Counted from the first letter of the stretch, positions 1 to 12,391 are shown. The stretch: DNA of 30,741 nucleotides from Candidatus Pelagibacter sp. (GCA_028095445.1 JAOHCJ010000007.1:1-30741), one strand, 5' to 3'. Numbers and translations: made by a program. Notes: generated from the letters alone by a model not told the origin.

Positions 1-1324
1 GGATCTTTAAAATATCTTTATTAACTAAATTTCCAAATACAACTCTTCTATATAACCATAACATATATGCAGCGCCAAGAATGACTCCTAGACTTGCAAT
101 AATTGCTACTAAAAAATTATCTTTAAAAGCCCCCATTAAAATCAAAAATTCCCCTATAAAACCGCTAGTTCCTGGCAATCCTAAAGCTCCTAAAGTAAAA
201 AGCATAAATAAAATCGAATATTTTGGCATAACAGAAACAAGTCCACCATATGTTTTAATTAGCCGAGAATGCATTCGATCGTAAACCACACCTACACATA
301 AGAATAAAGCAGCAGAAACAAGTCCATGACTTATCATTTGGATTATACTTCCCTCAATGCCTTGCTGAGTTATTGTAAAAATACCTAAAGTGACAAAACC
401 CATATGAGCCACTGATGAGTATGCAATTAATTTTTTCATATCTTCCTGCATTAAAGCGACTAGAGAGGTATAAATAATTGCAATTAAGCTCAATGTATAA
501 ACTAAAGGTGTAAATATTTCTGAAGCTAAAGGAAATAGTCCTAGTGAAAATCTAATAAAGCCATATCCTGCCATTTTCAGTAAAATAGCTGCAAGTAAAA
601 CAGATCCTGCAGTTGGTGCTTCTACGTGAGCATCAGGCAACCAAGTGTGTACAGGCCACATTGGCGTTTTAACAGCAAATGAACTAAAAAAAGCTAACCA
701 TAATAAATTCTGGTACTTGGCATCTATACCTAATTCATATAGCTGAACTATATCAGTTGTTCCTGACATCCAATAAATCGAAATTATTGCAGTTAACATC
801 AGAACTGAACCAAGTAAAGTGTATAAAAAAAATTTAAAGGCCGAATAAACTCTACGGGAGCCTCCCCAGATTCCAATTATCAAAAACATTGGAATTAACC
901 CTGCTTCGAAAAATAAATAAAAAATAACTAAATCAAGTGAACAAAAAACTCCAATCATTAAACTTTCCATTAATAATATAGCAACAAGAAAATCTCTTAA
1001 TCTAAATTTAATTGTATTATTGACAGATATAATACAAAGCGGGGTTATGAAAGTTGTTAAAATAATAAATAAAATTGATATACCATCAATACCTACTTTA
1101 TAATTGATAACCTCCTTCAACCACTGTCTATCTTCAACAAATTGAAAGCTTGATACTGTTGGGTCAAATAATATCCATAAGTAAATTGATATAAAAAAAT
1201 TTACAAAAGAAGTAAATAAAGCTACATATTTTCCTGTACTTGAATTTTCATCTTTTGAAAATAACAAAAACAAAGCTCCAATAGTTGGAAGAAGAATCAA
1301 AGATGACAAAATAGGAAAATTCAT
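1..1324 (-). CDS. nuoM: NADH-quinone oxidoreductase subunit M (partial, C-terminus beyond window)
   Basis: This is an antiporter-like proton-pumping membrane subunit of complex I (ND4 family). I translated it by hand from the start codon at 1324-1322. The N-terminus reads [20 protein letters not shown], and further in is the family motif [14 protein letters not shown] (bases about 610-650), which belongs to the discontinuous-helix/proton-channel region. About 441 codons are present. NuoM is usually near 490-510 residues, so roughly the last 50-70 lie outside the window. The ATG shares its A with the nuoL TAA stop (TAATG), so translation is probably coupled to nuoL. nuoN would be expected next, outside the window. 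The identity is secure from both the motif and the operon position. Confidence 0.95.
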   Translation of the reverse strand, partial: MNFPILSSLILLPTIGALFLLFSKDENSSTGKYVALFTSFVNFFISIYLWILFDPTVSSFQFVEDRQWLKEVINYKVGIDGISILFIILTTFITPLCIISVNNTIKFRLRDFLVAILLMESLMIGVFCSLDLVIFYLFFEAGLIPMFLIIGIWGGSRRVYSAFKFFLYTLLGSVLMLTAIISIYWMSGTTDIVQLYELGIDAKYQNLLWLAFFSSFAVKTPMWPVHTWLPDAHVEAPTAGSVLLAAILLKMAGYGFIRFSLGLFPLASEIFTPLVYTLSLIAIIYTSLVALMQEDMKKLIAYSSVAHMGFVTLGIFTITQQGIEGSIIQMISHGLVSAALFLCVGVVYDRMHSRLIKTYGGLVSVMPKYSILFMLFTLGALGLPGTSGFIGEFLILMGAFKDNFLVAIIASLGVILGAAYMLWLYRRVVFGNLVNKDILKI

Positions 1325-3237
1325 TAATATAATATTAAAAAAGTTAATAATGCAGAGAAACCAATCAAAATCATAAATGCGTATTGATAAATAAATCCAC
1401 TCTGAAATTTACTAGCTTTTAATGATAGTGCTTTAACTAAAGATGAAACGCCATCAGGGCCAAACCTATCAATAATTTTAATATCACCTACCTTCCAAAA
1501 AAAAAGACCAATTTTTTTTGAAGATTGAATAAATAAAATATTATATATTTCGTCAAAATACCATTTGTGAACTAAGAAATTGTATAATGGTCTGTTTGAT
1601 TGAGCTAGTTGATCAGGTAAATCTTTATTTTTAACAAACAAATAATAAGCTAATGGAATGGATAATAATACCAATATTGGTGTAGTCATAATAAACCATA
1701 AGGGTGGATGATCTACACTAAGAGGGTTAAGAAATTTTATAGAATTTCCCCAAAAATGATTTACTCCAGCATGGCCAATAAATAAATCTTTAAATAAAAA
1801 CCCTGCAAAAATTGCACCTATAGATAATACAATCAGTGGCAAAAGCATTACCAAGGGCGACTCGTGCATTTCATCAATCTTAATTTTTTGATTATTATAT
1901 GAACCATGAAATGTTTTAAAAATTAATCTCCATGAATAAATTGATGTTAATAGAGCTGTTAAAATTCCTATTCCAGCCGCATAATAGCCAACTGTATTAC
2001 CTTTAAGATAAGCAAACTCTATAATTGCATCTTTTGAATAAAAACCAGAAAGAAATGGGAATCCCGTTAAAGCAAGAGTGCCAACTATCATCATTATCCA
2101 GGTATAAGGAAGTTTTTTATAAACAGCTCCCATCTGATTAATATCTTGTTCGTCTTTAAATGAATGAATCACCGATCCAGACCCTAAAAAAAGCAGTGCT
2201 TTAAAAAAAGCATGAGTAAATAAATGAAACATAGCTACATTATATGCACCAACTCCAGCAGCAAAAAACATATAACCCAATTGACTACAAGTTGAGTATG
2301 CAATTATTTTTTTTATATCTGACTGAACTAGCGCAACAGTTGCAGCAAAAAAAGCAGTGGTCATCCCAACCACTGTAATAATACTTAATGTGAAAGGAGA
2401 ATATTCAAAAATAGGGGAACATCTTACAACTAAAAAAACTCCCGCTGTAACCATTGTAGCTGCATGAATTAATGCTGATACAGGAGTTGGTCCCTCCATT
2501 GCATCTGGTAGCCAAGTATGTAAGAAAATCTGTGCTGATTTACCCATAGCACCAATAAATAAAAAAATACAGATAAGGTCGACTGCTTTAACGTCTATAC
2601 CTAAAAAAAATAGTTTTTTGTCAGCAATTTGTGGTATTTTTTCAAATACTTCAGAGTAATTGACTGTACCAAATAAATAAAAGATTAAAAAAATACCTAA
2701 AGCTAAACCAAAATCACCAACTCTATTCACAACAAAAGCTTTTATTGCAGCAGCATTCGCAGATTCTTTTTTGAACCAAAAACCAATTAAAAAATAAGAA
2801 CAAAGACCAACACCTTCCCAACCAAAAAATAATTGTAAAAAGTTATCTGATGTCACTAAAGTTAACATGGCAAATGTAAAAAGTGACAGATAAGCCATAA
2901 ATCTTGGTTTATGAGGGTCGTGAGACATATAACCAATAGAATAAATATGAACTAAGGAAGAAATTAAAGTAACAACAACCAGCATCACAGACGAAAGAGC
3001 ATCAATTTTAATTGACCAATTTACATTTAAAGTTCCTGAATTAATCCAAGAAGCTATAACAACATTATTTTCATAATTATTTACTATGACCTCATAAAAT
3101 AAAATCATCGATAAAAGAGCAGATATGGAGACAAACAAACTTGTAATTATTTCAGAAGTTTTATCGCCGATATATTTACCAAAAAAACCAGAAATAATTG
3201 AAGCAAATAACGGAAGAAATAATAAGGCAATTTCCAT
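1324..3237 (-). CDS. nuoL: NADH-quinone oxidoreductase subunit L
   Basis: This is the distal proton-pumping subunit of complex I (ND5 family) in the inner membrane. The 637-residue length is normal for NuoL. Visible family marks are [16 protein letters not shown] at residues 139-154, which contains the channel Glu141, and [20 protein letters not shown] at 240-259, with the channel Lys233 just before it. The C-terminal third is hydrophobic and should carry the long lateral helix that lies along NuoM and NuoN. One base separates it from nuoK, and its stop overlaps the nuoM start by one base. The start at 3237 directly follows the nuoK stop and gives a natural hydrophobic N-terminus. Confidence 0.97.
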   Translation of the reverse strand: MEIALLFLPLFASIISGFFGKYIGDKTSEIITSLFVSISALLSMILFYEVIVNNYENNVVIASWINSGTLNVNWSIKIDALSSVMLVVVTLISSLVHIYSIGYMSHDPHKPRFMAYLSLFTFAMLTLVTSDNFLQLFFGWEGVGLCSYFLIGFWFKKESANAAAIKAFVVNRVGDFGLALGIFLIFYLFGTVNYSEVFEKIPQIADKKLFFLGIDVKAVDLICIFLFIGAMGKSAQIFLHTWLPDAMEGPTPVSALIHAATMVTAGVFLVVRCSPIFEYSPFTLSIITVVGMTTAFFAATVALVQSDIKKIIAYSTCSQLGYMFFAAGVGAYNVAMFHLFTHAFFKALLFLGSGSVIHSFKDEQDINQMGAVYKKLPYTWIMMIVGTLALTGFPFLSGFYSKDAIIEFAYLKGNTVGYYAAGIGILTALLTSIYSWRLIFKTFHGSYNNQKIKIDEMHESPLVMLLPLIVLSIGAIFAGFLFKDLFIGHAGVNHFWGNSIKFLNPLSVDHPPLWFIMTTPILVLLSIPLAYYLFVKNKDLPDQLAQSNRPLYNFLVHKWYFDEIYNILFIQSSKKIGLFFWKVGDIKIIDRFGPDGVSSLVKALSLKASKFQSGFIYQYAFMILIGFSALLTFLILY

Positions 3238-3238
3238 A

Positions 3239-3550
3239 CTATCCCTTTAAACTATTGATCTCTTCAACTCTAATAGTTGAAGAATTACGATAATAGACAA
3301 CTATTATGGCTAAACCTATTGCCGCTTCTGCTGCAGCTACTGTTAGTATAAAGAGAGTAAAAATTTGTCCAGTTATATCATTTAAAAAAATGGAAAAAGC
3401 TACTAGATTAATATTAACTGCTAACAAAATAAGCTCTATACTCATTAATATTACAATAATATTTTTTCTATTCAAAAAAATACCAGCAATTCCAATGGTA
3501 AATATTACAGCTCCTAGAGTGAGATAATGACCCAGACCTACTTCAATCAT
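3239..3550 (-). CDS. nuoK: NADH-quinone oxidoreductase subunit K
   Basis: This is a small three-helix membrane subunit of complex I (ND4L family) and part of the proton-conducting chain. It is 103 residues long, close to the usual ~100. The two membrane-embedded glutamates expected from E. coli NuoK (Glu36 and Glu72) fall at Glu39 (within [12 protein letters not shown]) and Glu75 (within [10 protein letters not shown]). The start overlaps the end of nuoJ by 8 bases, which points to coupled translation. The N-terminal sequence [10 protein letters not shown] is typical of the family. Confidence 0.96.
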   Translation of the reverse strand: MIEVGLGHYLTLGAVIFTIGIAGIFLNRKNIIVILMSIELILLAVNINLVAFSIFLNDITGQIFTLFILTVAAAEAAIGLAIIVVYYRNSSTIRVEEINSLKG

Positions 3551-4175
3551 CTGATTTAACTCCTATATCGCTTTTTACATCAACTAATTCAACTCCATCA
3601 GATCTTTCTCTGGATATTTGATTAAAATAACTTTGTTTTTTAACTCCAGACCTTTGTCTAAATGTGAGAACAATTGCACCAATCATCGCTACTAGCAATA
3701 TCATTCCACTCAACTGAAAAATATGAATATAATCGGTATATAAGACATAGCCAATTGAATGGGTGTTGCTTATGTCTTTATCAATATTTAAAGTCATAGC
3801 AGAAACCATATCAGGTTTATATTTCCATCCTCCAATTACAATTATCAATTCAAAAAAAATAATTGAACTTATAATTAAACCTATAGGAATATGTTTTGAA
3901 CTTTCAGTCGCACTAAACCATTGGTTTTTTTGTTGAGCAACATTTAACATCATAACTACGAATAAAAAAAGAACTGCAACAGCTCCCACATAAACAATTA
4001 GCATTATCATTCCAAGAAATTCAGCACCTATCATTATAAATAAACAAGAAATACTAATAAAATCTAAAATTAAAAAAAAAACAGAATGAACTGTATTTTT
4101 TGAGACAGTTACCATAATAGCTGAAATAATTGCGATTAATGAAAAAACATAAAAAAAAATTGTATGTGCTATCAT
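3543..4175 (-). CDS. nuoJ: NADH-quinone oxidoreductase subunit J
   Basis: This is a membrane subunit of complex I (ND6 family), around the E-channel and hinge region. It has 210 residues with about five hydrophobic helices, including the segment [20 protein letters not shown] that marks the family. The hydrophilic C-terminal tail (from about residue 172) is rich in Arg, Asp and Ser and is not membrane-embedded. Four bases separate it from nuoI upstream, and it overlaps nuoK downstream by 8. Conservation outside the third helix is usually low, so the identity rests on that helix plus strict operon position. Confidence 0.95.
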   Translation of the reverse strand: MIAHTIFFYVFSLIAIISAIMVTVSKNTVHSVFFLILDFISISCLFIMIGAEFLGMIMLIVYVGAVAVLFLFVVMMLNVAQQKNQWFSATESSKHIPIGLIISSIIFFELIIVIGGWKYKPDMVSAMTLNIDKDISNTHSIGYVLYTDYIHIFQLSGMILLVAMIGAIVLTFRQRSGVKKQSYFNQISRERSDGVELVDVKSDIGVKSDD

Positions 4176-4179
4176 AAAA

Positions 4180-4665
4180 TTATCTATATGGATTATCTGC
4201 TTTAATATTTGCAGCTAAAATATTTTCCCATCTATCACCATTATCTAGGAGTTTTTCTTTATTATAATAAAGCTCTTCTCTAGTTTCTGTTGAAAATTCA
4301 AAATTAGGGCCCTGTACAATTGCATCAACAGGACAGGACTCTTCACAAAGACCGCAATAAATGCATTTCATCATATCTATGTCATATCTAGTAGTTTTTC
4401 TACTTCCATCTTTCCTTTCGGCAGACTCTATTGTTATAGCTTGTGCAGGACAAACAGCTTCGCACAACTTGCATGCAATACATCTTTCTTCTCCACTAGG
4501 ATATCTTCTTAAAGCGTGCTCACCTCTATAACGTGGGCTAATTTTTCCTTTTTCAAATGGATAATTGATTGTTTTTTTTGATTTAAACAGTTCTCTAATC
4601 GCAATAAATAATCCACCTACGAAGTCTAATAAAAAAATTGTTTTAAAAATTCTAGAAATTTTCAT
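4180..4665 (-). CDS. nuoI: NADH-quinone oxidoreductase subunit I (two 4Fe-4S ferredoxin-type subunit)
   Basis: This is the peripheral-arm subunit that carries clusters N6a and N6b and passes electrons toward NuoB (TYKY family). It has 161 residues with two CxxCxxCxxxCP motifs: Cys62, 65, 68, 72 and Cys101, 104, 107, 111. The hydrophobic N-terminal helix (about residues 5-25) is the membrane-contact segment typical of the alphaproteobacterial and mitochondrial form. Two bases separate it from the nuoH stop. All eight cluster ligands are present. Confidence 0.97.
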   Translation of the reverse strand: MKISRIFKTIFLLDFVGGLFIAIRELFKSKKTINYPFEKGKISPRYRGEHALRRYPSGEERCIACKLCEAVCPAQAITIESAERKDGSRKTTRYDIDMMKCIYCGLCEESCPVDAIVQGPNFEFSTETREELYYNKEKLLDNGDRWENILAANIKADNPYR

Positions 4666-4667
4666 GA

Positions 4668-5666
4668 TTAATTAATTGGTAATAAATTAAAATAAAATAA
4701 ATAACTCGCTGTAAGAACTACCCATATTAATGATAAGGGCAAAAATATTTTCCAGCCTAGTCTCATTAATTGATCATATCTATACCTTGGTACTATAGCT
4801 TTCACTAATGCAAATAATATAAAAAGAAGTAGTATCTTAAAAATTAACCAAATAGCACCTGGAATTAAACTAAAAGGATACATTTCTACAGGCGATAACC
4901 AGCCTCCTAAAAAAAGAATAGCACCCATAGCACACATAAGTAAAATATTTGCATATTCTCCCAACCAGAACATAGCGTACATCATGCCAGAATATTCTGT
5001 TTGGTAGCCAGCAACTAGTTCTGCTTCAGCTTCAGGTAGGTCAAAGGGTGGGCGATTAGTTTCTGCTAATGAAGAAATAAAAAAAATTACAAACATAGGA
5101 AATAAAGGTATTACAAACCATATATTTTCTTGCGCTCTTACAATATCATTTAAGTTTAACGAACCAACACAAAGTAAAACATTAATTATAATAACACCAA
5201 TTGAAACTTCGTAAGATATCATTTGAGCAGCAGATCTAATTGCACCAAGAAAAGGATACTTAGAATTTGAAGCCCAGCCACCCATAATAATTCCATAAAC
5301 ACCTAGTGAAGAAACTGCAAATAAATAAAGAATACCTACGTTAATGTCAGATAAGACTTGAGTGGCACTAAATGGAATAACAGCCCAGGACACTAAAGCT
5401 AATGTCATAGTAACTATTGGCGCAAGGATAAAAATAACTTTATTTGAGCTTGAAGGAATAATTACTTCTTTAAATATATATTTTAAAGCATCAGCAAGTG
5501 ATTGAAGTAACCCAAATGGCCCAACAACATTGGGTCCCTGTCTTTTTTGTACAAAAGCCCAAATTCGACGATCTAACCAAACAATCATTGCAACAGAAAC
5601 AAGTACTGGAACTAACAAAAATAATATCTTATAAGCTTCAGAAAAAATTATATTTAAATACTCCAT
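4668..5666 (-). CDS. nuoH: NADH-quinone oxidoreductase subunit H
   Basis: This is the membrane subunit that links the peripheral arm to the proton channels and lines the quinone tunnel (ND1 family). It has 332 residues and about eight helices. Diagnostic segments are [18 protein letters not shown] at residues 33-50 and [20 protein letters not shown] at 201-220. The second is the acidic cytoplasmic loop that forms part of the quinone site. It starts one base after the nuoG stop and is followed by nuoI after one base. Confidence 0.97.
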   Translation of the reverse strand: MEYLNIIFSEAYKILFLLVPVLVSVAMIVWLDRRIWAFVQKRQGPNVVGPFGLLQSLADALKYIFKEVIIPSSSNKVIFILAPIVTMTLALVSWAVIPFSATQVLSDINVGILYLFAVSSLGVYGIIMGGWASNSKYPFLGAIRSAAQMISYEVSIGVIIINVLLCVGSLNLNDIVRAQENIWFVIPLFPMFVIFFISSLAETNRPPFDLPEAEAELVAGYQTEYSGMMYAMFWLGEYANILLMCAMGAILFLGGWLSPVEMYPFSLIPGAIWLIFKILLLFILFALVKAIVPRYRYDQLMRLGWKIFLPLSLIWVVLTASYLFYFNLLPIN

Positions 5667-5667
5667 T

Positions 5668-7710
5668 TTAGCCTTCCGTACCTGTTGATTTCAAATTGGT
5701 TTTTGAGCTTTTGCATTCAAACATAGTTTTAGAAGCTCTGGCTATAGTATTTGAGTAATAATAATCTTCTAAATCAATTTGTAAAATTTCTTTTTTAAAA
5801 TTTAAATTGTTGATATCTTTGCTTTTTTTAGATTTATCTTTTTCTAAATATAAATTAATTTGATTAAGTAAACTGCTATCTAACTCATCTTTATCACTAA
5901 ATAGTTTTCTATGATTAATTGTTTCTGCTAATTCATTAATAATTTGCCAGTCCTCTTTCGCATCTTCAGGAGGATAAGATGCTTTGTATGCTTTTTGTAA
6001 TTTTCCTTCAAGATTTGTATAATATCCGTTTTGTTCTGTGTATGCAGCACCGGGGAGTATTATATCTGCAATTTCAGCGCCTTTATCTCCATGACTTCCT
6101 TGATAAATTATAAATTCATTTTGCTTTTTAAATTTTAAATCGTCTTGACCTAGTAAGTATATAATTTCAAATTTATTGCTTTCTAAATCTCTTAAAATTT
6201 CATTTGATCCGTCTTTTGTTTTATACAAACCTAAATCAAAACTACCCACTGTAGATGCATTTTCAGATATAATATTTAATGAATTCCATTCATTGTTAAT
6301 TTTGTTATTTCTATCTAAAAAAGTTTTAACAGACTCAAATATATACTTTGCAGAAATTGATTTTAAAGCAGATTGGCCAAACACTATCAATGGCTTTTTT
6401 GCTTCTTTAATCAATGTTGATACTCTATGTTTACCCTCTATTATTTCTTTTATATTTTCGAGATCACCATTTAAAGCTTCATAGCTATATGTGAGATCAC
6501 CAACATCATTTAAAGATATTATTTTTGTTTTGTTTTTTAGATAAGATTTTCTGATACGAGCATTTAACATTGTTGCTTCGTACCTAGGATTAGTCCCAAT
6601 TAAAAATATAAAATCAGCCTCTTCTATTCCATTAATTGATGAATTAAATAAGTAGTTTTCTCTTTTATCTGAATTTAAATACGTATGGTCTTTTCTTGAT
6701 TCAATATTATTAGACCCTAATGTTTTGTTAAAAAACTCTTTAAACAGATAAAGAGTTTCCATATTTACTAAATCTCCTGTAATTCCACAAATCTTTTCTT
6801 TCTCCACATTTTTAAATTTTGATTTGATTATATTAAAAACTTCAGTCCACGATGCTTTTTCAAATTTGCCATTGTATTTAATATATGGAGTGTCTAATCG
6901 CTGTTTTAACAAACCATCGCATGCATAACGTGTCTTGTCAGATATCCATTCTTCATTGATATTTTCATTAATTCTAGGAAGAATTCTTTTTACTTCCCAC
7001 CCATAGGTATCAATTCTTATATTTGATCCGACAGCATCCATTACATCTACGGACTCTGTTTTTTTTAACTCCCAAGGCCTTGCCTCAAATATGTATGGCT
7101 TAGAGGTTAGTGCGCCAACAGGGCATAAATCAACAACATTGGCTGACAATTCAGATTGCATCGATTTTTCAAGATACGTGGTGATTTGCATATCTTCTCC
7201 TCTACCTATTGCACCTATTTCTGGTACACCAGCAATTTCTGTGGCAAATCTTACACATCTAGTGCAATGTATGCATCTTGTCATTTGAGTTTTAATCAAT
7301 GGTCCCATATTTTTTTCAGGAACTTTTCTTTTGTTATCTTTATATCTAGATTTATCAACACCATAAAACATTGATTGATCTTGTAGATCACACTCACCGC
7401 CTTGATCACAAACGGGGCAATCTAACGGGTGGTTTGCTAATAAAAATTCCATCACACCTTTTCTGGCTTTTTCGACAAATTTTGTATTTGTCTTTATGTT
7501 CATGCCTTCTGCCACAGGCATGGCACAAGAAGCTATAGGCTTAGGAGATTTTTCCATTTCAACTAAGCACATTCTACAATTGCCTGCTATTGATAATTTT
7601 TCATGGTAACAAAATCTTGGAATTTCGACACCAGCCTTTTCGCACGCTTGGAGAACAGTTAAGCCATCTTCAACTTCTATTTCTGTATTGTTAATTTTTA
7701 ATTTAAGCAT
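5668..7710 (-). CDS. nuoG: NADH-quinone oxidoreductase subunit G
   Basis: This is the large iron-sulfur subunit of the NADH-oxidising arm. The 680 residues resemble the shorter mitochondrial/alphaproteobacterial form rather than the ~900-residue E. coli protein. The 2Fe-2S ligands are Cys34, 45, 48 and 62. The His-Cys 4Fe-4S site (N5) is His94, Cys98, Cys101 and Cys107. The N4 site is Cys146, 149, 152 and Cys196. The four extra cysteines that bind cluster N7 in E. coli-type NuoG are absent: the equivalent stretch at residues ~217-266 has only Cys264. The C-terminal molybdopterin-oxidoreductase-like domain is degenerate, as expected. The start overlaps the end of nuoF by 8 bases. Confidence 0.96.
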   Translation of the reverse strand: MLKLKINNTEIEVEDGLTVLQACEKAGVEIPRFCYHEKLSIAGNCRMCLVEMEKSPKPIASCAMPVAEGMNIKTNTKFVEKARKGVMEFLLANHPLDCPVCDQGGECDLQDQSMFYGVDKSRYKDNKRKVPEKNMGPLIKTQMTRCIHCTRCVRFATEIAGVPEIGAIGRGEDMQITTYLEKSMQSELSANVVDLCPVGALTSKPYIFEARPWELKKTESVDVMDAVGSNIRIDTYGWEVKRILPRINENINEEWISDKTRYACDGLLKQRLDTPYIKYNGKFEKASWTEVFNIIKSKFKNVEKEKICGITGDLVNMETLYLFKEFFNKTLGSNNIESRKDHTYLNSDKRENYLFNSSINGIEEADFIFLIGTNPRYEATMLNARIRKSYLKNKTKIISLNDVGDLTYSYEALNGDLENIKEIIEGKHRVSTLIKEAKKPLIVFGQSALKSISAKYIFESVKTFLDRNNKINNEWNSLNIISENASTVGSFDLGLYKTKDGSNEILRDLESNKFEIIYLLGQDDLKFKKQNEFIIYQGSHGDKGAEIADIILPGAAYTEQNGYYTNLEGKLQKAYKASYPPEDAKEDWQIINELAETINHRKLFSDKDELDSSLLNQINLYLEKDKSKKSKDINNLNFKKEILQIDLEDYYYSNTIARASKTMFECKSSKTNLKSTGTEG

Positions 7711-9034
7711 CTTTTTTTTCTAATATATGTTGATCAACTAAATAAGGAATTTCTTTATCTACTTCAAATGTTGGGCTAAAATTATTTCTTTTTTCTATTT
7801 CTTTTTTGAAATGTCTAAGCAAACCTTGAACAGGCCATGATGATCCTTCACCAAAAGCACAAATGGTGTGACCTGCTATTTGATTTGTTACATCACCTAA
7901 CATTTCAACTTCATCTCTTGAAGCTTCACCTTTAGCCATTCTTTCTAACATTCTCCACATCCAACCAGACCCTTCTCTACAAGGTGTACATTGACCACAA
8001 CTTTCATGTTTATAAAATCTAGCAATTCTTGCCATGCATTTGATGATATCTTGATCTTTGTTTATAACAACTATGCCTGCTGTTCCTAATCCACTTTTTT
8101 CAGCTACTAGAGCATCAAAGTCCATCGTAAGAGTTTCACATGTTGACTTAGGTATTAAAGGCATTGAGGATCCTCCTGGTATTACAGCTTGTAAATTATC
8201 CCAACCACCTATCACTCCTCCAGCATGTATTTCTATTAAATCTTTTAAGGGTATAGACATTTCTTCTTCTACATTACATGGATTATTTACATTTCCAGAA
8301 ATACAGAAAATTTTAGTACCTGTATTTTTTTCTCTACCTAATGAAGCAAACCATTTTCCACTCCTTCTAAGAATTGTTGGAACAACAGCTATAGTTTCAA
8401 CATTATTTATAATTGTCGGACACCCATAAAGACCTATTAAAGCTGGAAAAGGGGGTTTTAATCTTGGTTGACCCTTTTTACCCTCAATACTTTCTAGTAA
8501 TGCTGTTTCTTCGCCACATATGTAAGCGCCTGCTCCATAATGAATATAAATATCTAAATCCCACCCTGTTCCAGCTGCATTTTTACCAATTAATTTTTTT
8601 TCGTAAGCTTCATCAATTGCTGCTTGAAGTTTTTGTCCATCAACAAAATATTCACCTCTTATGTAAATATAACAAACATGAGCTTGAACTGCATATGAAG
8701 CTATTAAACATCCTTCAATTAATTTATGAGGTTCAAATCTTAAAATATCTCTATCTTTACAAGTTCCTGGCTCTGACTCATCTCCGTTTATTACTAAATA
8801 ATGAGGTCTTGATCCAACTTCCTTAGGTGCAAAAGACCATTTTAATCCAGTAGGAAATCCTGCACCACCCCTACCTCTAAGTTGTGAATCTTTAATTTCG
8901 TTAATTATCCAATCTCTACCCTTATTGGTAAGTTCTTTTGTATTGACCCAATCTCCTCTTTTTTGAGATGACACAACATCGGATCCCATATCATTATATA
9001 AGTTTTGAAAAATTCTATCTTGATCTTTAAGCAT
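7703..9034 (-). CDS. nuoF: NADH-quinone oxidoreductase subunit F (NADH/FMN-binding)
   Basis: This subunit oxidises NADH with bound FMN and passes electrons to the 4Fe-4S cluster N3. It has 443 residues. The glycine-rich nucleotide/FMN segment [17 protein letters not shown] sits at residues 52-68, and the NADH-site segment [15 protein letters not shown] at 171-185. Cluster N3 ligands are Cys346, 349, 352 (in [12 protein letters not shown]) and Cys392. It overlaps nuoE upstream and nuoG downstream by 8 bases each, so the E-F-G module is tightly coupled. Confidence 0.97.
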   Translation of the reverse strand: MLKDQDRIFQNLYNDMGSDVVSSQKRGDWVNTKELTNKGRDWIINEIKDSQLRGRGGAGFPTGLKWSFAPKEVGSRPHYLVINGDESEPGTCKDRDILRFEPHKLIEGCLIASYAVQAHVCYIYIRGEYFVDGQKLQAAIDEAYEKKLIGKNAAGTGWDLDIYIHYGAGAYICGEETALLESIEGKKGQPRLKPPFPALIGLYGCPTIINNVETIAVVPTILRRSGKWFASLGREKNTGTKIFCISGNVNNPCNVEEEMSIPLKDLIEIHAGGVIGGWDNLQAVIPGGSSMPLIPKSTCETLTMDFDALVAEKSGLGTAGIVVINKDQDIIKCMARIARFYKHESCGQCTPCREGSGWMWRMLERMAKGEASRDEVEMLGDVTNQIAGHTICAFGEGSSWPVQGLLRHFKKEIEKRNNFSPTFEVDKEIPYLVDQHILEKKDA

Positions 9035-9635
9035 TTTTTAAATCCATAAGTGTTTTTCTATTATTTTCAGGTTCATTATTTACGCGCCCTCTATAAGATC
9101 CAGGTTTAGGAGTTTCTCCTTTTAAAATTTTATCTAAAATTTCTAAAGTTTTTTCTTTATCAAGATCTTCGTAATAATCATCATTGATTTGCATCATAGG
9201 AGCATTAACACAAGCACCTAAACACTCAACTTCCATCCATGAACAACTTTTATCTTTAGATATTTCATTTTCTTTTTCGGAAATTTTTTCTTTACATGCT
9301 TCTACAAGTTTATATGCGCCCCTAATCATACATGGTGTAGTAGTACAGACCTGCACAAAATTTTTACCAACAGGTGCAAGATTATACATTGTGTAGAATG
9401 TTGCTACTTCATAAACTTTTATATAAGGCATTTTTAAAAATTTTCCTATGTACTTCATTGCTGCTAATGGTATCCAGTTATCATTTTGCTTTTGAGCAAT
9501 ATATAGTAAAGCCATTACAGCACTTTGTTGTTTATCTTCTGGATATTTTTGGATTACCCTTTTTGCTGATTCTAATGAAGTAGAATTGAATTCAAAATTT
9601 TCAGGTTGATCTTTAAAAGGTTTTCTTAAACTCAT
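9027..9635 (-). CDS. nuoE: NADH-quinone oxidoreductase subunit E (2Fe-2S)
   Basis: This thioredoxin-fold subunit of the NADH dehydrogenase module carries cluster N1a (24 kDa subunit family). It has 202 residues. The cluster ligands are Cys97 and Cys102 ([11 protein letters not shown]) plus Cys138 and Cys142 ([11 protein letters not shown]). The helical N-terminal part (residues 20-85) matches the family. The start overlaps the nuoD stop by 4 bases. The Lys/Asn-rich C-terminal tail after residue ~178 is lineage-specific and shows no recognisable motif. Confidence 0.96.
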   Translation of the reverse strand: MSLRKPFKDQPENFEFNSTSLESAKRVIQKYPEDKQQSAVMALLYIAQKQNDNWIPLAAMKYIGKFLKMPYIKVYEVATFYTMYNLAPVGKNFVQVCTTTPCMIRGAYKLVEACKEKISEKENEISKDKSCSWMEVECLGACVNAPMMQINDDYYEDLDKEKTLEILDKILKGETPKPGSYRGRVNNEPENNRKTLMDLKNA

Positions 9636-10807
9636 CTATCAACCTCTCCAAAAACTATGTCTAGCGAACCTAATACAGCAGGAACATCAGCTAACATATG
9701 ACCTTTAATTAAATAGTCCATTGCTTGTAAGTGAGAAAAACCAGGTGCTCTAATTTTACATTTGTAAGGTTTGCTTGAACCATCAGAAATTAGATAAACT
9801 CCAAATTCACCTTTTGGTGCTTCGACAGCAGTGTAAATCTCATCTTTATCTACCCTATAGCCTTCTGTGAATAACTTAAAATGATGAATTAATGCTTCCA
9901 TAGACTGCTTGATGTCCTTTTTTGGTGGTGGACTAATTTTACCATCTGAAGATTTAATTGGTCCTTTGGTCATCTTAGAAAGACACTGTTTAATTATAGA
10001 TATGCTTTCTTTCATTTCTTCAATTCTACATAGATACCTGTCGTAACAATCTCCATTTTTTCCAACTGGAATTTTAAATTCTAATTGTTTGTAACAATCA
10101 TAGGGTTGAGATTTTCTTAAATCCCAAGGAACGCCAGATCCTCTAATCATAACACCACTAAAAGAATAATCTAAAGCATCATTTTTTGTTACAATCCCTA
10201 TATCAACATTTCTTTGTTTAAAAATTCTGTTATCTGTTAAAAGTGTTTCAAGGTCATCTAAAATTTTTGGAAATGACTCACAAAATTTAGCTATATCTTC
10301 TTCTAAACCTCTTGGTAAGTCTTGATGTACACCACCCGCTCTAAAATAATTGGCATGTAATCTTGACCCAGAGGCTCTTTCATAAAATGTCATTAAAGTC
10401 TCTCTTTCTTCAAAACCCCATAATGAGGGTGTTAGCGCACCTACATCAAGAGCTTGAGTAGTTACATTTAAAATATGACTTAAAATTCTTCCAATTTCAC
10501 AAAACATAACTCTTATTAATTGTGCTCTTATAGGTACATCTATTTTTAAAATTTTTTCTATGGCTAATGCAAATGCATGCTCTTGATTCATCGGGGCAAC
10601 ATAATCAAGTCTATCAAAATAAGGAACAGCTTGCATATAGGTTTTGTTTTCAATTAATTTTTCTGTACCACGGTGTAATAGACCTATATGGGGATCGGCT
10701 TTTTCAACAACTTCCCCATCTAATTCTAATATTAATCTCAAAACTCCATGTGCCGCAGGATGTTGAGGGCCAAAATTAAGATTTAAAGTTTTAGTTTTTT
10801 TTGTCAT
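9632..10807 (-). CDS. nuoD: NADH-quinone oxidoreductase subunit D
   Basis: This is the 49 kDa-type subunit that forms the quinone-binding cavity together with NuoB. The conserved N-terminal loop [20 protein letters not shown] carries the quinone-site His. The C-terminal [13 protein letters not shown] end is typical. I chose the ATG at 10807-10805, giving 391 residues starting [15 protein letters not shown]. An in-frame ATG 60 bases further upstream would add a basic 20-residue extension lying wholly inside nuoC. The chosen start still overlaps nuoC by 17 bases. nuoC and nuoD are separate genes here, unlike the fused nuoCD of E. coli. Confidence 0.95.
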   Translation of the reverse strand: MTKKTKTLNLNFGPQHPAAHGVLRLILELDGEVVEKADPHIGLLHRGTEKLIENKTYMQAVPYFDRLDYVAPMNQEHAFALAIEKILKIDVPIRAQLIRVMFCEIGRILSHILNVTTQALDVGALTPSLWGFEERETLMTFYERASGSRLHANYFRAGGVHQDLPRGLEEDIAKFCESFPKILDDLETLLTDNRIFKQRNVDIGIVTKNDALDYSFSGVMIRGSGVPWDLRKSQPYDCYKQLEFKIPVGKNGDCYDRYLCRIEEMKESISIIKQCLSKMTKGPIKSSDGKISPPPKKDIKQSMEALIHHFKLFTEGYRVDKDEIYTAVEAPKGEFGVYLISDGSSKPYKCKIRAPGFSHLQAMDYLIKGHMLADVPAVLGSLDIVFGEVDR

Positions 10808-11399
10808 TTTTTTGATCCGCTTGTTCCTTAATATACTTTGTTCCTTCCCATGGACTTTCATAATCAAAATTTCTATAATTTTGTTCTAACTTAACAGGTT
10901 CACTAACAACTTTTTTTTGATCTTCACTATATCTAACTTCTGTGTGACCTGTTAAAGGAAAGTCTTTTCTTAATGGATGTCCTTCAAAACCATAATCTGT
11001 AAGTATTCTTCTTAGATCAGGGTGGTCTTTAAATTTAACCCCATACATATCAAAAACCTCACGTTCCATCCAGTTAGCCGCTGGATATATTGATGTCAAA
11101 GATGGGATTAGCTCATTCTCATTAATATAGTAACTTAATACAATTCTTTGATTAAACTCGTGGCTTAAAAACAAATATACCATTTTAAATCGCTGTGTAT
11201 TTTCTGGATAGTCAACAACAGTTATATCTATTAGCTGTCTAAATTTAGTATTATTATTGCTTTTGATAAATAAGGACACATCAATTAAATCTTTAGTATC
11301 AATTGTTATAAAAAGTTGTTCATGTTTTATTTCAGATTTTTTAATCTTAGTAGTAAGTTCAGAATTAATCTTTTTTTCTAAATCAATTAAATTAATCAT
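10791..11399 (-). CDS. nuoC: NADH-quinone oxidoreductase subunit C
   Basis: This is the 30 kDa-type peripheral-arm subunit next to NuoD. The 202 residues include the signature [12 protein letters not shown] at 110-121 and the [20 protein letters not shown] stretch at 128-147, both hallmarks of the family. The Lys-rich C-terminus ([11 protein letters not shown]) is coded in the bases shared with the start of nuoD. Five bases separate it from nuoB. The standalone form fits alphaproteobacteria and mitochondria. Confidence 0.96.
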   Translation of the reverse strand: MINLIDLEKKINSELTTKIKKSEIKHEQLFITIDTKDLIDVSLFIKSNNNTKFRQLIDITVVDYPENTQRFKMVYLFLSHEFNQRIVLSYYINENELIPSLTSIYPAANWMEREVFDMYGVKFKDHPDLRRILTDYGFEGHPLRKDFPLTGHTEVRYSEDQKKVVSEPVKLEQNYRNFDYESPWEGTKYIKEQADQKNDKKN

Positions 11400-11404
11400 A
11401 TTTA

Positions 11405-11926
11405 TTACCTATCAAACGAACCTTTATTTCTTATTTTTTTTTGAAGTTGCATTATACCATACAGTAAAGCTTCTGCAGATGGTGGGCAACCAGGTACATA
11501 AATATCAACAGGGACAATTCTATCACAACCACGAACAACAGAGTAGGAATAATGATAATAGCCACCACCATTTGCACAGCTACCCATAGAAATTACATAT
11601 CTAGGTTCTGGCATTTGGTCATAAACTTTTCGAAGTGCTGGTGCCATTTTATTGGTTAAAGTTCCTGCCACTATCATTACATCTGATTGTCTAGGTGAAC
11701 CTCTTGGGGCTGCACCAAATCTTTCAAGATCATATCTTGGCATAGCTGTTTGCATCATTTCAACTGCGCAACAGGCAAGGCCAAATGTCATCCAATGTAA
11801 AGATCCTGCTCTAGACCAATTAATTAAGTTATCTAGTGAAGTTGTTATAAATCCATTCTTACTAAAATCTTTTGCAAGTTCTTTAAATTCTTCTGGTATT
11901 TTTTTATTTTTATCTTCTAAATTCAT
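11405..11926 (-). CDS. nuoB: NADH-quinone oxidoreductase subunit B (cluster N2)
   Basis: This subunit carries the terminal 4Fe-4S cluster N2, which reduces quinone (PSST/Nqo6 family). It has 173 residues. The N2 ligands are the tandem Cys52-Cys53 ([10 protein letters not shown]), Cys117 (GSCANGGG) and Cys147 ([12 protein letters not shown]). The stretch [20 protein letters not shown] at 71-90 is strongly conserved. Ten bases lie between nuoA and nuoB. All ligands are intact. Confidence 0.97.
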   Translation of the reverse strand: MNLEDKNKKIPEEFKELAKDFSKNGFITTSLDNLINWSRAGSLHWMTFGLACCAVEMMQTAMPRYDLERFGAAPRGSPRQSDVMIVAGTLTNKMAPALRKVYDQMPEPRYVISMGSCANGGGYYHYSYSVVRGCDRIVPVDIYVPGCPPSAEALLYGIMQLQKKIRNKGSFDR

Positions 11927-11936
11927 TTTTTTAACA

Positions 11937-12305
11937 TTACTCCCAGTCTAAAGCTCCTTTTTTCCATTCATAAATAAAACCAACGGTAAGAATTATTAAA
12001 AAGATCATCATTGAAGAAAAGCCTAACAGTCCGATATTCCCAAGTGAAATCGCCCAGGGAAAAAGGAAAGCTATTTCTAAGTCAAATATTATAAAAAGGA
12101 TTGCTACTAAATAAAATCGTACATCAAATTCCATTCTTGAGTCATCGAATGGTTCAAAACCACATTCGTATGCTGAAAGTTTCTCTGGATCAGGATGTTT
12201 TGGTGACAAAATTAAATTGATTACCACAAAAGCACAACTTAATCCTAAAGCTATTATCAAAAATATTATGATTGGTAGATAATCTTTTAAAAAGTCTGAA
12301 AGCAT
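11937..12305 (-). CDS. nuoA: NADH-quinone oxidoreductase subunit A
   Basis: This is a small membrane subunit of complex I (ND3 family) and the first gene of the operon. It has 122 residues and three helices. The cytoplasmic loop YECGFEP (46-52) contains the Cys that switches exposure in the active/deactive transition of mitochondrial complex I. The segment [11 protein letters not shown] (74-84) carries the membrane carboxylates Asp75 and Glu77. The 86-base gap to the upstream tRNA-Asp gene probably holds the leader or promoter. I found no convincing -35/-10 pair there, so read-through from the tRNAs is possible. Confidence 0.96.
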   Translation of the reverse strand: MLSDFLKDYLPIIIFLIIALGLSCAFVVINLILSPKHPDPEKLSAYECGFEPFDDSRMEFDVRFYLVAILFIIFDLEIAFLFPWAISLGNIGLLGFSSMMIFLIILTVGFIYEWKKGALDWE

Positions 12306-12391
12306 AAAGTCTATATAGCAGTTTTTTTAATATGTTGAAGTGGGCATAAAGGATAATTTTATGAATATAAACAACATAAAATGCATAAAAG

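Noticed and set aside
8413..8826. 137-codon plus-strand ORF inside nuoF
   Set aside because: It is antisense to a gene with complete family motifs, has skewed composition (Leu, His, Tyr) and resembles no protein I know. It is treated as a shadow ORF.
10808..10867. Upstream in-frame ATG for nuoD
   Set aside because: It would add 20 basic residues coded entirely inside nuoC. The family N-terminus starts near the ATG at 10807.
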